Source of the DNA: Nitrososphaerota archaeon
GTDB taxonomy: Archaea; Thermoproteota; Nitrososphaeria; Nitrososphaerales; UBA183
Direction: 5' to 3'
Length of the DNA stretch: 64,000 bases
Assembly (NCBI GenBank): GCA_029785685.1
Contig: JAFLZE010000005.1
Coordinates: 4,845-68,844 of the forward strand
Shown: piece by piece, positions 8,028 to 15,895 of the stretch
Position numbering within the stretch: position 1 is the stretch's first letter
Layout of the letters: each line of letters opens with the position of its first letter
The notes under the pieces: model-generated
The model's database searches: none
What the model saw: the letters and a program-made list of their open reading frames with translations, nothing else
What the model was told of the DNA's origin: nothing
Program-made: the position numbers and the translations under genes

Positions 8028-8297
8028 TCATTCCCGGTAAACTTCGGCATGAGCGCGCGTCCTGAGAAACAGTATCTCCCTGGTCCGTGGGTCCACCGCA
8101 TAGAGGATCCTGCTAGAGCTGCCGAGCTCGTATGCGAACGTCCCTCTAAGCTGCCCGTGCTTGGGGACCCCGAACCTCCTCGGGTCCTCGGACGCCGAGA
8201 GGACGTGGATCGCCTCAAGAACCCGCCCCTTCATCCTCTCGTCTTTCTTCTTGTACCCCCGCTTGAAAGTCGGGGTCAGGACGATGCTCCAAGCCAA
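8028..8297 (-). CDS. RelE/YoeB-like mRNA interferase toxin
   Basis: An 89-residue type II toxin of the RelE/ParE superfamily. Features are an N-terminal SIVLTPTFKRGYKK strand and helix, a central LRGTFAYELGSSSRILYAVD segment and ILFLRTRAHAEVY at the end, matching RelE-type endoribonucleases (basic helix, central Arg, C-terminal His/Tyr). It would cleave ribosome-bound mRNA unless held by the antitoxin encoded immediately upstream. The TTG start is separated from the antitoxin stop by one base. Catalytic competence cannot be confirmed from sequence alone. Confidence 0.75.
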   Translation of the reverse strand: MAWSIVLTPTFKRGYKKKDERMKGRVLEAIHVLSASEDPRRFGVPKHGQLRGTFAYELGSSSRILYAVDPRTREILFLRTRAHAEVYRE

Positions 8298-8298
8298 T

Positions 8299-8454
8299 CT
8301 AGGACGAGTCTAGCCACTTTGCCGCGTCCTGCGCTCTGTCGAATCTTCTGGCTTTGCCTGCCCCGATCTCCTTCCGGCTCGCCCTGGCCTCCTCGACCTC
8401 GGCCTCGGTGAGCTGGGGCGAACGTTCTTGCTTGGTCTCGACGGCCCTGGCCAT
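8299..8454 (-). CDS. Antitoxin of the RelBE-like module
   Basis: A 51-residue protein starting at ATG 8454. It is highly charged, with a helical SPQLTEAEVEEARASRKEI core and a C-terminal RAQDAAKWLDSS tail that could wrap the toxin. It resembles the short archaeal antitoxins found before RelE-like genes. A longer in-frame start at 8499 is possible but would lie upstream of the TATA-like TTAATAAT (8481-8488), whose predicted start point is near 8458. The antitoxin-toxin order and the one-base gap are typical of these modules. Confidence 0.65.
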   Translation of the reverse strand: MARAVETKQERSPQLTEAEVEEARASRKEIGAGKARRFDRAQDAAKWLDSS

Positions 8455-8480
8455 GACTGGCGGCTTCGTCCCTGCCCTTC

Positions 8481-8597
8481 TTAATAATCTAGTGCCCAAA
8501 CTCCGGCGCCCCGAAAGTGCCGGCCTGACATGGGGGTTCTTTCCGCTTTGGGCACAGTCTACCTGAGCGTGGGGATAGTCGGCCCCCGTGTCAGGCC
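8481..8597 (+). repeat. Interleaved inverted repeats between the TA module and ctaB
   Basis: Two inverted repeats are interleaved. GTGCCCAAA (8492-8500) pairs with TTTGGGCAC (8547-8555). The 15-base arm 8522-8536 (GGCCTGACATGGGGG) pairs with 8583-8597 (CCCCCGTGTCAGGCC), with one T-G wobble in RNA. The order A-B-A'-B' would form a pseudoknot rather than nested hairpins. A small CCGGC/GCCGG hairpin lies between A and B. A symmetrical TATA-like TTAATAAT (8481-8488) precedes it and could drive a plus-strand RNA from about 8512. It may be an unannotated structured RNA or a decayed insertion end. Confidence 0.45.
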
Positions 8598-8673
8598 CCG
8601 TCCCCCTCTGCCCAGACTCGGTTTATCTAGAGGTTCCAATAACGTTTTATCCCCACGGCCCTCAGCTCGCCAT

Positions 8674-9561
8674 GTGGATACGAAGGACCACCTGAGAGCC
8701 TATTGGAGGCTGACTAAGCCGCGCATCTGGGGCCTCCTGGTCTTCACAGGGGCGATAGCGATGCTGGTCGCCTACAAGGCTACCCCTGGCGCCTCGCTCA
8801 CGGCCGGCCTCTTCCTTTCGGGGGTGGTCGCCCTGGTCCTCGGGAGCGCCTCCGCGGAGGTTCTGACTAACTACCACGACAGGGACATCGACGGGATGAT
8901 GAAGAGGACCATGAACAGGGAGCTCCCGGCGGGGAAGATCAGGCCACGCAGCGCCCTCGTCTTCGGCCTCGTGATGGCAGTTCTTTCTGTCCTCGTCCCG
9001 TTCTTGCTGATCAACGCGATTTCAGCCGGGTTCATGCTGCTCGGCCTCGTCGACAACATCGTGGTCTACTCCCTCCTCCTCAAGCGGAGGAGCTGGCTGA
9101 GCATAATCCTAGGCGGGATCTCGGGCGGGATGCCTGTCCTCGTCGGCTACACGGCTGTCTCCGGCGCCGTCACCCCGCTGGCGCTCTACATGTCTGCCCT
9201 GGTCATAGTCTGGATCCCCACCCACATCTGGAGCCTCGCCATCTTCAACAGGAACGACTACGAAGCGGCGAAGGTCCCCATGCTCCCGGTCGTGTTCGGG
9301 GACAGGGTGGCGTCCATCTGCATAGCCGGGACCAGCGCCCTGCTCACGGTCTTCTCCGTAGCCATCTTCCTCTTCACCCCGAGCGTCAGCATCTTCTACA
9401 CCGCCACGGCCGTCGTCCTCGGCGGCGTGGTCCTGGTCTACAGCGGGAGGTTGGCGCTGAACCAGAGCCGGAAGACCGCCTGGACCCTCTTCAAGCTGAC
9501 CAGCCCCTACCTCACGATAATCTTCCTCGTCCTCGGCGTGACCTTCTGGCTGGCCGCGTAG
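8674..9561 (+). CDS. ctaB: Protohaem IX farnesyltransferase (haem O synthase)
   Basis: A 295-residue UbiA-family membrane enzyme that farnesylates haem b to haem O for haem-copper oxidases. The first Asp-rich motif is NYHDRDIDGMMKRTMNREL, with RTxNRELP in place of RTxxRPLP. The cytoplasmic loop HIWSLAIFNRNDYEAAKVPMLP is diagnostic of CtaB/Cox10. About nine membrane helices are seen. I place the start at GTG 8674, not at upstream starts in the same open frame, because GTTTTATC (8644-8651) is centred 27 bases before it and 295 residues is the normal family length. No oxidase subunit genes are adjacent. Confidence 0.88.
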   Translation: MDTKDHLRAYWRLTKPRIWGLLVFTGAIAMLVAYKATPGASLTAGLFLSGVVALVLGSASAEVLTNYHDRDIDGMMKRTMNRELPAGKIRPRSALVFGLVMAVLSVLVPFLLINAISAGFMLLGLVDNIVVYSLLLKRRSWLSIILGGISGGMPVLVGYTAVSGAVTPLALYMSALVIVWIPTHIWSLAIFNRNDYEAAKVPMLPVVFGDRVASICIAGTSALLTVFSVAIFLFTPSVSIFYTATAVVLGGVVLVYSGRLALNQSRKTAWTLFKLTSPYLTIIFLVLGVTFWLAA

Positions 9562-9740
9562 GCCGACCTACTCTACTCGGGGCCCGCGCGGCGGGCTGGC
9601 TGTCCTTCCGTGCGCGCCCTTCCTGGGCAGACCGCTGCCGCGTCGCCCGGAACGCCGGTTGTTAACGCAGGGCGCATCATTTGGTTGCGCGCTTTTGAGC
9701 ACCCTCTTCTAAGGCCCTCCGCCCTATCTGGACAGCACGG

Positions 9741-10460
9741 ATGGAACCCCTAGGCCAGCTGCGCAGGCCGCTGGAGATCGCACCCCGGGAAAGGCCGTAC
9801 ACGACCATAGCCAGCCTCCCTAAGAACAGCACCTCACTGGCGGTACGGGCGGTGGACGGGGGCGCGGACGCGATCATGCTCAACATCGAAGGGGATGACA
9901 ACTCGCACCCCAGCCACTTCGGGAGCTACGACCTGCACGACGTCTACATCAACGACGTCATCTCTACGGTGTCGGTCCCCTGCGGCATCTTCGTCGGAGG
10001 GGCGAGGCTCCTCACTGAAGAGTACTGGGAGCGGATAATGTCAAGCAACTTCAGCTTCGTGGAGATGTACGCCCACCAGATGCCCACATTCGTCCTCTCT
10101 GACTCGAGGGTGAAGAAGATCAGCGCTGTCTCGACCGGCTACATCCTCGAGCAGGTCAAGCAGCTCTCCGCGATGGACGGGATCGAGGCAATAGACATGG
10201 CCACTGTCCCGCACCAGATGCTGGGGGCCCCGTTCAGCGTCCTCGACTACGCCACGCTGGGGGTGGTCACGGGACTCGCCGTCAAGCCGGTGCTTCTCCG
10301 GACCCAGAAGAGGCTCGCGCGGACAGACATCGACAGGGTCGTGGCCCTGGGCGTCAGGGGGCTGGTGGTGGACCCGTGCATCCTCTCAGGGGCGGACGAA
10401 GCGTATAAAGACGAAATAGCCAGCCTCGCCCCAAGGGGCGTTCTTGCTGAAGGACAATAG
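9741..10460 (+). CDS. Uncharacterised (beta/alpha)-barrel-like protein
   Basis: A 239-residue soluble protein that I cannot assign. Alternating strands and helices (TTIASLP, GADAIMLNIEGDD, VPCGIFVGGA, FSFVEMYAH, VSTGYIL, AIDMATVP, LAVKPVLLRT, GVRGLVVDPCIL) suggest a TIM barrel like those of phosphate-binding lyases or GGGP-synthase-like folds. The GIFVGGA segment and the C-terminal GVRGLVVDP could hold a phosphate. It overlaps the sugar nucleotidyltransferase gene by 17 bases, so a role in the same sugar or lipid pathway is likely but unproven. TTCTAAGG lies about 29 bases before the ATG. Confidence 0.65.
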   Translation: MEPLGQLRRPLEIAPRERPYTTIASLPKNSTSLAVRAVDGGADAIMLNIEGDDNSHPSHFGSYDLHDVYINDVISTVSVPCGIFVGGARLLTEEYWERIMSSNFSFVEMYAHQMPTFVLSDSRVKKISAVSTGYILEQVKQLSAMDGIEAIDMATVPHQMLGAPFSVLDYATLGVVTGLAVKPVLLRTQKRLARTDIDRVVALGVRGLVVDPCILSGADEAYKDEIASLAPRGVLAEGQ

Positions 10461-11181
10461 GCTGCAGGCGGTGGTCCTCGCCGGGGGGCTGGGGACGCGG
10501 CTCCGGCCGTACACCTTCTTGCTCCCCAAGCCCATGCTCCCGGTCGGCCCCAAGCCCATCATGGAGCACCTCCTAGAGTGGCTGAACAAGTGGGGAATAG
10601 AGGACGTGGTCGTCTCCACCGGGTACCTGGGGAAGATGCTCCAGGAGTACTTCGGCTCGGGCGCCGACTGGGGGATGAAGATTGCCTACGCCACCTCCGC
10701 ACGGCCGCTTGGGACGGCCGGCCAGCTGAAGGCCGCGGAGAGCAAGATCAAGGGGCGTTTCGTCTGCGTCTACGGCGACCAACTGCTGGACTTCGACCTC
10801 GCCAAGGCGCTTGAGTTCCACCAGAAGAAGAAGGCGGCGGCCACCATGGTCCTGATGAAGTACAGCACCGAGCTGAAGTACGGGTTCATGGAGACTGACA
10901 GGGATGGGCGTCTCACGGAGTGGAAGGAGAAGCCGACCATCTCCGGGTACATCAACGTGGGCTGCTACGTCATGGAAAGGAGCTTCCTCCGCTTCATAAG
11001 CCCCGGGAGGGTGTACGAGATGAACGACGCGTTCAACGAGGCCAAGGCCGCGGGGGCGCGCCTCTACGCAATCAAGGTCGACGGGACCTTCACGGACATA
11101 GGGGACAGGCGGTCCTTCAAGGAAGCCAACAAGCTCTACACCAGGAACCTCGGGGAAGGGGACGACTCCGGACGAAGTTAG
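10444..11181 (+). CDS. Sugar-phosphate nucleotidyltransferase
   Basis: A 245-residue single-domain nucleotidyltransferase of the NTP_transferase (RmlA/ManC-like) family. The pyrophosphorylase signature AGGLGTRLRPYT is at residues 13-24 and the sugar-phosphate-binding KPMLPVG at 29-35. Further conserved points are PLGTAGQL (about 88), VYGDQLLDFD (about 109), with the metal Asp, and TDIGD (about 224). It activates glucose-1-phosphate or mannose-1-phosphate with UTP, GTP or dTTP; which one is not decidable here. It has no C-terminal left-handed helix. The next gene supplies that domain in a separate protein. The start is TTG, overlapping the upstream gene. Confidence 0.85.
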   Translation: MLKDNRLQAVVLAGGLGTRLRPYTFLLPKPMLPVGPKPIMEHLLEWLNKWGIEDVVVSTGYLGKMLQEYFGSGADWGMKIAYATSARPLGTAGQLKAAESKIKGRFVCVYGDQLLDFDLAKALEFHQKKKAAATMVLMKYSTELKYGFMETDRDGRLTEWKEKPTISGYINVGCYVMERSFLRFISPGRVYEMNDAFNEAKAAGARLYAIKVDGTFTDIGDRRSFKEANKLYTRNLGEGDDSGRS

Positions 11182-12449
11182 TAGTCTTCGAAGACGAGCA
11201 CCTCGGGGGCTTCGGCCCCCTGACCCGCCTGAGGCATGCCAGCCTCCTACGCTGGGGGACCAAGACAGTCCTCGAGGCCTTGGCCGAAAGCATCCCTGAC
11301 GCCAAGGACATCGTCCTTTGGGGGAGGCCAGAGCTGGCTGCCGTCTCCAAGGGGGGCGGCCGCGGCCAGTACAACGAAAAGGTCCACGGTCAGGCTTTCT
11401 TTGTGAACGCGAGGGCAAGGCCCAGCCAGGGGCTCCTCTCCCCCGCCTCCGAAGGCGGCCCTTTCGCCATGGTTTCAGGGGGGGAGCTGGTCGCTGCGAA
11501 GCTGGACAGCGTCTGGTTCAGGCCGGGGGTCATCGCCAGGAGCGTCGCGGCCAGCATAGCCAGGAAGGCGAAGCGCGTCGCCCCTCCTCCAGACCCGCTC
11601 TTTGCAGGATACTGGGACATGGTGGCGGGCAACGGGCTCGCCATCGCCGAGCAGGCGCGGAGGTTCGAGGAGGCCCTCCCGCTCCCTAGGGCGGTCGCCA
11701 CCATGGGCCCGGCGTCCAACCTGATGGTCGCCGAGGGGGCGGAGGTCGAGGTGAACGTGACCCTCGACGGCAGGCTGGGGCCGATAGTCATAGAGAGCGG
11801 CGCATCCGTGGAGAGCTTCAGCAGAGTGATGGGCCCCTGCTACCTCGGGCCGAGGGTAAAGCTCCACTCAGCCCTGATCGGAGGGGGGACGTCTATCTTC
11901 GAGGCTTGCAAGGTCGGGGGGGAGGTGGAGAACTCCATCATGCTGCCGTACAGCAACAAGGCCCACCACGGGTATGTCGGCGACGCCTACGTCGGGTCAT
12001 GGGTGAACCTGGGGGCCGGGTGCGACTTCAGCAACCTGAAGAACACCTACGGAGTCGTCCGGCCGCTGGTCGAGGGGAGGAAGGTGGACACCGGGATGGT
12101 GAAGCTCGGCCCCGCCATAGGGGACATGGCCAAGGTATCCATCGGGTCGCTGGTCTACGCCGGTAGGTGGGTGGGGACCGGGTCCTACGTGTCCGGGCTG
12201 ATACAGGAAGATGTCCCGAGCTTCACCTACTACGACGGCGGCGCCGGGAGGAAGGTGGAGCTGGAGCTCGAGGCCGTCCTGGAGACCCAGAAGCGGATGA
12301 TGGAGCGGCGCGGGCTGAGCCTGGGGAGGAGCGAGGAGGCGCTGGTACGCAGGGCCTTCGCGTCCACGTCCGCCGAGCGCAGGAGCGCCGGCGCGCGCAA
12401 GGGGAAGATAGCTGGGCAGGGCCTCGTTCCTGAGACGGCGAAACATTAA
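11172..12449 (+). CDS. GlmU-like protein with left-handed beta-helix; start codon unclear
   Basis: About 425 residues if begun at ACG 11172. The N-terminus (KLVVFEDEHLGGFGPLTRLR) matches the degenerate sugar nucleotidyltransferase domain of GlmU-family proteins that start MxIxxFDD and continue PLTxxRP. A left-handed beta-helix with hexapeptide-like repeats follows at about 190-360, then a helical tail. No ATG, GTG or TTG lies in frame close upstream of the conserved N-terminus; ACG sits where Met is expected. Canonical starts further in would delete the first conserved strand. The gene overlaps the previous stop. Its role is probably acyl- or nucleotidyl-transfer to a sugar, in the operon with the nucleotidyltransferase and PGI/PMI. 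Confidence 0.75.
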   Translation, partial: TKLVVFEDEHLGGFGPLTRLRHASLLRWGTKTVLEALAESIPDAKDIVLWGRPELAAVSKGGGRGQYNEKVHGQAFFVNARARPSQGLLSPASEGGPFAMVSGGELVAAKLDSVWFRPGVIARSVAASIARKAKRVAPPPDPLFAGYWDMVAGNGLAIAEQARRFEEALPLPRAVATMGPASNLMVAEGAEVEVNVTLDGRLGPIVIESGASVESFSRVMGPCYLGPRVKLHSALIGGGTSIFEACKVGGEVENSIMLPYSNKAHHGYVGDAYVGSWVNLGAGCDFSNLKNTYGVVRPLVEGRKVDTGMVKLGPAIGDMAKVSIGSLVYAGRWVGTGSYVSGLIQEDVPSFTYYDGGAGRKVELELEAVLETQKRMMERRGLSLGRSEEALVRRAFASTSAERRSAGARKGKIAGQGLVPETAKH

Positions 12450-12470
12450 TCATCGAAGCGGGAGGGCGGC

Positions 12471-13514
12471 GTGGGAAAGATGAGGGACCAGTTAGGCAAG
12501 CCGCTGATCTCCCGTGTGGACAGGTCTGACGTGTATTCTTCCTACGCCGAGTGGCCCGAGCTGGCGGCAAAAGGCTACTCGTCCGTCGCCTACAGGCCGA
12601 TGCGGGAGCATCGGAGGCTGGCGATCCTCGGCATGGGCGGGTCGGCCTCCGCGGGGGACGTGATATCGGGGTGGCTCGCCGCCAGGGGGGGCCCGGAGAC
12701 CGTCGTCTACAAGGGCTCCCTGCCTGAGATGGACATGAAGGACACCCTGGCCATAGCATGCAGCGCGTCCGGAGGGACTCTGGAGACCATACAGATGACG
12801 GCGAAAGCACTGGCCAACGGCGCTGAGGTGGTCGGCGTCTCGAGCGGCGGGAAGCTGAGGGACGAGGTCGAGCGGGCAGGGATGGCGTTCATGCGGGTCC
12901 CCGAGGCCAAGGCCCCCCGCTACATGCTCCCCTACATGCTCTTCGCCTGCGTCGGCGTGGTCGACGCTGCATTCGGGCTGTCGTCCGATGGGGAGGCGAA
13001 GGAAGCCATCGCAGCGCTCAGGCGGGTCTGGGCGACCGCCAAGGCGGAGGTGCCCGCCCCGGAGAACTCACAGAAAGCGTTCGCCCTCAGGCTCTGGAAG
13101 CACGTCCCCAAAGTCTACGGGACGAGGGTGACCCGCGGGGTCGGGGTGAGATTCTGCAACGCCGTGAACGAGAACGCCAAGGCCAACGCCTTCTTCGAAG
13201 AGGCCCCGGAGGCGATGCACAACGACGTCGAGACCTGGGAGGTCCCTCACAGCTCCTTCATCCCGGTGATACTGAAGTGCTCGGCGGACGATCGGGTGCT
13301 GGCGGCCAGGCTCGGCTGGTTCGCGTCGGCCCTGCGAAGGAAGGGGGCCGTTGCGCTGACGGTCGAGGGGGAGAGCGGCCCCCTGCTCGCGGAGCTGGCG
13401 TCCATGGCCTACCGGCTGGACATGGTCTCCTACTACATGGCCATGGCGAAGGGGGTCGACCCGCTCCCGACGAAGATCCTGACCTCGCTCAGGCACAGGC
13501 TGGGCTCCAGCTAG
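12471..13514 (+). CDS. Bifunctional phosphoglucose/phosphomannose isomerase
   Basis: A 347-residue PGI/PMI-family enzyme with two SIS subdomains (about residues 40-165 and 195-340). GMGGSASAGDV (about 54) binds the sugar phosphate, CSASGGTLET (about 97) is the typical S-x-S/T-G-x-T/E loop, NENAKANAFFEE (about 224) carries the catalytic Glu and MHNDVE the His. It interconverts glucose-6-P or mannose-6-P with fructose-6-P, feeding the sugar nucleotide genes upstream. AACATTAATC is centred 25 bases before the GTG start, so it has its own promoter. Confidence 0.88.
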   Translation: MGKMRDQLGKPLISRVDRSDVYSSYAEWPELAAKGYSSVAYRPMREHRRLAILGMGGSASAGDVISGWLAARGGPETVVYKGSLPEMDMKDTLAIACSASGGTLETIQMTAKALANGAEVVGVSSGGKLRDEVERAGMAFMRVPEAKAPRYMLPYMLFACVGVVDAAFGLSSDGEAKEAIAALRRVWATAKAEVPAPENSQKAFALRLWKHVPKVYGTRVTRGVGVRFCNAVNENAKANAFFEEAPEAMHNDVETWEVPHSSFIPVILKCSADDRVLAARLGWFASALRRKGAVALTVEGESGPLLAELASMAYRLDMVSYYMAMAKGVDPLPTKILTSLRHRLGSS

Positions 13515-13520
13515 GCTGCC

Positions 13521-14555
13521 CTACTTTATCCCGACGAGCTGGGCGAGCTCCTTCCGCGAGCTCGCACCCAGGACCTGGGCCGCCGCCTCAGGAGAGACGT
13601 CGTTGACGTAGATCCCTCCCCCGAGCTCGAGGCCTGTCCAGCGCTCCTTGCTGGGGAGTATCTCGATGTGCCAGTGTATCTGCTTCGTGGTCTTCTTCTC
13701 GGACGAGCTGTGGAACACCATGGTGAAGCTCCGCGAGTCGAGAGCCTTGGCCAGACCGCCGAGGGTAGACCTGAGCATGAGCGCCAGGTCCATCATCTCC
13801 TTCTGCGACAGCTTCAGGATGCTAGTCATGTGCCGCTTGGGGTAGACCCAGAACTCGAAGGGGTGGGTGGAGACCCAGGGGGTGAACGCGAGGAAGAAGT
13901 CGGTGGCGAGTATCTGCCTTGGGCCGCCGGTCTCGGCGGCCACGACCTGGCACATGGGGCAGACCCCCAGGTCATTGAGCGACGTCTGGACCGTCTCGGC
14001 TTCGACCTCCACCGAGGGGGGGACCCGGGGCGTCGTCACCATCTGGATGCTCGGGTGTACGGCGGTGGGGGTCCCTTCCTTCTCGCTGTTGACGTAGACG
14101 AGCACGTAGCTGACCCCCTTCTGCGAGTAGAGCCAGCGGACCTTGTCCTGGAGCGAGGCGAGTATGTTGGTCCACTGCTCCGTGTCAATCTTCGAGAACG
14201 GCTGGTCGTGCCTCGGGGTCGCCACCAGCACGTAGTGGTGCCCCGTCGCCGGCTCGCTGTAGTGGGGGGCCTCGCCGTAGGAGGGAGGGGCCACCGGCGT
14301 CACCACGGGGGCCTTCGCCGGGAATATCCTGACCGACCAGTTCTTCACCACGTCCCCCTCGGAGTCCGTCTGCTTCAGCAGGGTGTCCCCACGCTTCACC
14401 AGCACCAGGTCAGCTGGGGGGGTCATCTCCTCGTTGCCCGCGCAGTAGTTGCACTTCTCTACCCTCTGGGGTATGACCTGGCCGGGCCGCAGCCCCCTGT
14501 CGGGGAGGATGATAGAGAGCTTCTCCGTGAAGTAGTCCTTGCGAATCTCTACCAT
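13521..14555 (-). CDS. galT: Galactose-1-phosphate uridylyltransferase-like protein
   Basis: A 344-residue HIT-superfamily nucleotidylyltransferase. Zinc-type cysteines appear in CNYCAGNEEMTP (about 36-47) and CPMCQ (about 201). The active-site His-x-His is in KQIHWHIEILP near residue 291. An upstream His (TGHHYVLVATPRH, about 106) fits the GalT fold. It transfers UMP between UDP-glucose and galactose-1-P, or acts as a related sugar-phosphate adenylyl/uridylyltransferase. I use ATG 14555 because GCTAATAC (14578-14585) is centred 27 bases upstream; a longer frame exists. It is convergent with the PGI/PMI gene, with a six-base gap. Confidence 0.8.
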   Translation of the reverse strand: MVEIRKDYFTEKLSIILPDRGLRPGQVIPQRVEKCNYCAGNEEMTPPADLVLVKRGDTLLKQTDSEGDVVKNWSVRIFPAKAPVVTPVAPPSYGEAPHYSEPATGHHYVLVATPRHDQPFSKIDTEQWTNILASLQDKVRWLYSQKGVSYVLVYVNSEKEGTPTAVHPSIQMVTTPRVPPSVEVEAETVQTSLNDLGVCPMCQVVAAETGGPRQILATDFFLAFTPWVSTHPFEFWVYPKRHMTSILKLSQKEMMDLALMLRSTLGGLAKALDSRSFTMVFHSSSEKKTTKQIHWHIEILPSKERWTGLELGGGIYVNDVSPEAAAQVLGASSRKELAQLVGIK

Positions 14556-14641
14556 GGCCGCTCCGCGCGGGAGGGGCGGTATTAGCGTTTGGGTGACCTG
14601 CCGCGAAAGGATGAAATGCACCCCCGGCAGCCGTTGGAGCC

Positions 14642-15895
14642 TTGAAGTTCGGCTACGTGTTGCTCGACGGGTGCGGGGACAGGCCCGTCCCGGCGCTCAA
14701 CTACACCACCCCACTGGAGGCCGCCTACACCCCGAACCTCGACAGGATAGCGGCGAAGTCGAGGCTCGGGACGGTCACCACCGTCGGGAAGGGGATCGCT
14801 CCGGAGTCAGACATCGCTGTGTTCAACATGCTGGGCTACTCCTTCCGCAAGGGCTACCCGGGGAGGGGGGTGGTCGAGGCCGTTGGCGCGGGGCTCGAGG
14901 TGCGCGACGGCGACCTGGCGTTCAGGGCGAACTTCGCGTCGGCCAGGGGGAGGAGGATCGTCGACCGCAGGGCCGGGAGGGACCTCGCCCAGGAGGAAGG
15001 GGAGCTCCTGGCCGAAGAGGTCGGGAAAATCTCCCTGAAAGGCGCGAGCGTCAGCTTCAGGACGACCGTCTCCTACAGGGGCGTCTTGGTCATCAGGGCC
15101 CGGCGTCCGCTCTCCGCGTCCGTCTCCAACACCGACCCCGCCTACGTGCGCGTCGGAGGGTTCGGAGCGGCGAAGGCGGTCACCGGGGAGGACGAGGTGA
15201 TGAGGTGCGTCCCGGAGGTCAAGACCGCTGGCGCGACCCTGGCCGCCGAGCTGGTCAACGAGTTCACCGCGAAGGCGCAGAAGGTGCTGGAGAAGAGCGA
15301 GGTCAACAAAGAGCGGACGGCTGCGGGGAAGCTCCCGGCCAACTGCGTCCTCCTGCGCGACGCCGGGGACCACCTTCCTGACCTCCCCTCCTTCGAGGAG
15401 AGGCACGGCCTGAAGGGGACCGCCCTGGTCGAGTTCCCAGCCGAAATCGGGATAGCGAAGCTCCTTGGGATGAAGATGGTCCCGATCGCAGACAGGCACG
15501 ACATCAAGGAGAAGGCGACCAAGTTCTTGTCGGAGGTCAGGGAAGGGACTGTCGTGTACGTGCACATCAAGGGGCCGGACGAGTTCGGCCATGACGGCGA
15601 CGCCCGGGGGAAGAAGCGGAGCATCGAGACCATCGACAGGGACTTCTTCTCCGCCGTCAAAGGGGCCGCGGAAGGCTTCACGCTCGGCGTGTCCTGCGAC
15701 CATGCGACCCCCTGCGCCATCAAGATGCACTCTGACGACCCCGTCCCACTGCTGGTCACCGGCCCGAAGGGGGACGGGAGGAGGTTCACCGAGGCCAACG
15801 CCAAGCTAGGCTCGCTCGGGCGCCGGGCCGGAAAAGACGTCCTGGACCTGGTCACGGAAGCGCCGGTCAGACGGAGTGGCGCTTCAGGCCCCTGA
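14642..15895 (+). CDS. apgM: Cofactor-independent phosphoglycerate mutase, archaeal type
   Basis: A 417-residue member of the alkaline phosphatase superfamily, interconverting 3- and 2-phosphoglycerate. The N-terminus YVLLDGCGDRP holds the first metal Asp. APESDIAVFNMLGY (about 53) has the catalytic Ser. C-terminal metal ligands are in HIKGPDEFGHDGD (about 306) and SCDHATPC (about 351). The length matches archaeal ApgM (about 410). The TTG start is 87 bases from the divergent galT start. The 3' end overlaps the convergent uridine phosphorylase gene by 29 bases. Confidence 0.92.
   Translation: MKFGYVLLDGCGDRPVPALNYTTPLEAAYTPNLDRIAAKSRLGTVTTVGKGIAPESDIAVFNMLGYSFRKGYPGRGVVEAVGAGLEVRDGDLAFRANFASARGRRIVDRRAGRDLAQEEGELLAEEVGKISLKGASVSFRTTVSYRGVLVIRARRPLSASVSNTDPAYVRVGGFGAAKAVTGEDEVMRCVPEVKTAGATLAAELVNEFTAKAQKVLEKSEVNKERTAAGKLPANCVLLRDAGDHLPDLPSFEERHGLKGTALVEFPAEIGIAKLLGMKMVPIADRHDIKEKATKFLSEVREGTVVYVHIKGPDEFGHDGDARGKKRSIETIDRDFFSAVKGAAEGFTLGVSCDHATPCAIKMHSDDPVPLLVTGPKGDGRRFTEANAKLGSLGRRAGKDVLDLVTEAPVRRSGASGP

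Noticed and set aside
7582..8031. 149-codon minus-strand frame opposite the unknown 93-residue gene
   Set aside because: Its second half is Pro/Leu/Gly low-complexity sequence and overlaps the AbrB-like gene; the plus-strand frame has a better ribosome-binding site and composition.
9582..9596. GCCCGC-GCG-GCGGGC hairpin after ctaB as a terminator
   Set aside because: There is no U-tract behind it, and archaeal termination depends mainly on U-tracts; GC-rich short palindromes are common by chance in this sequence.
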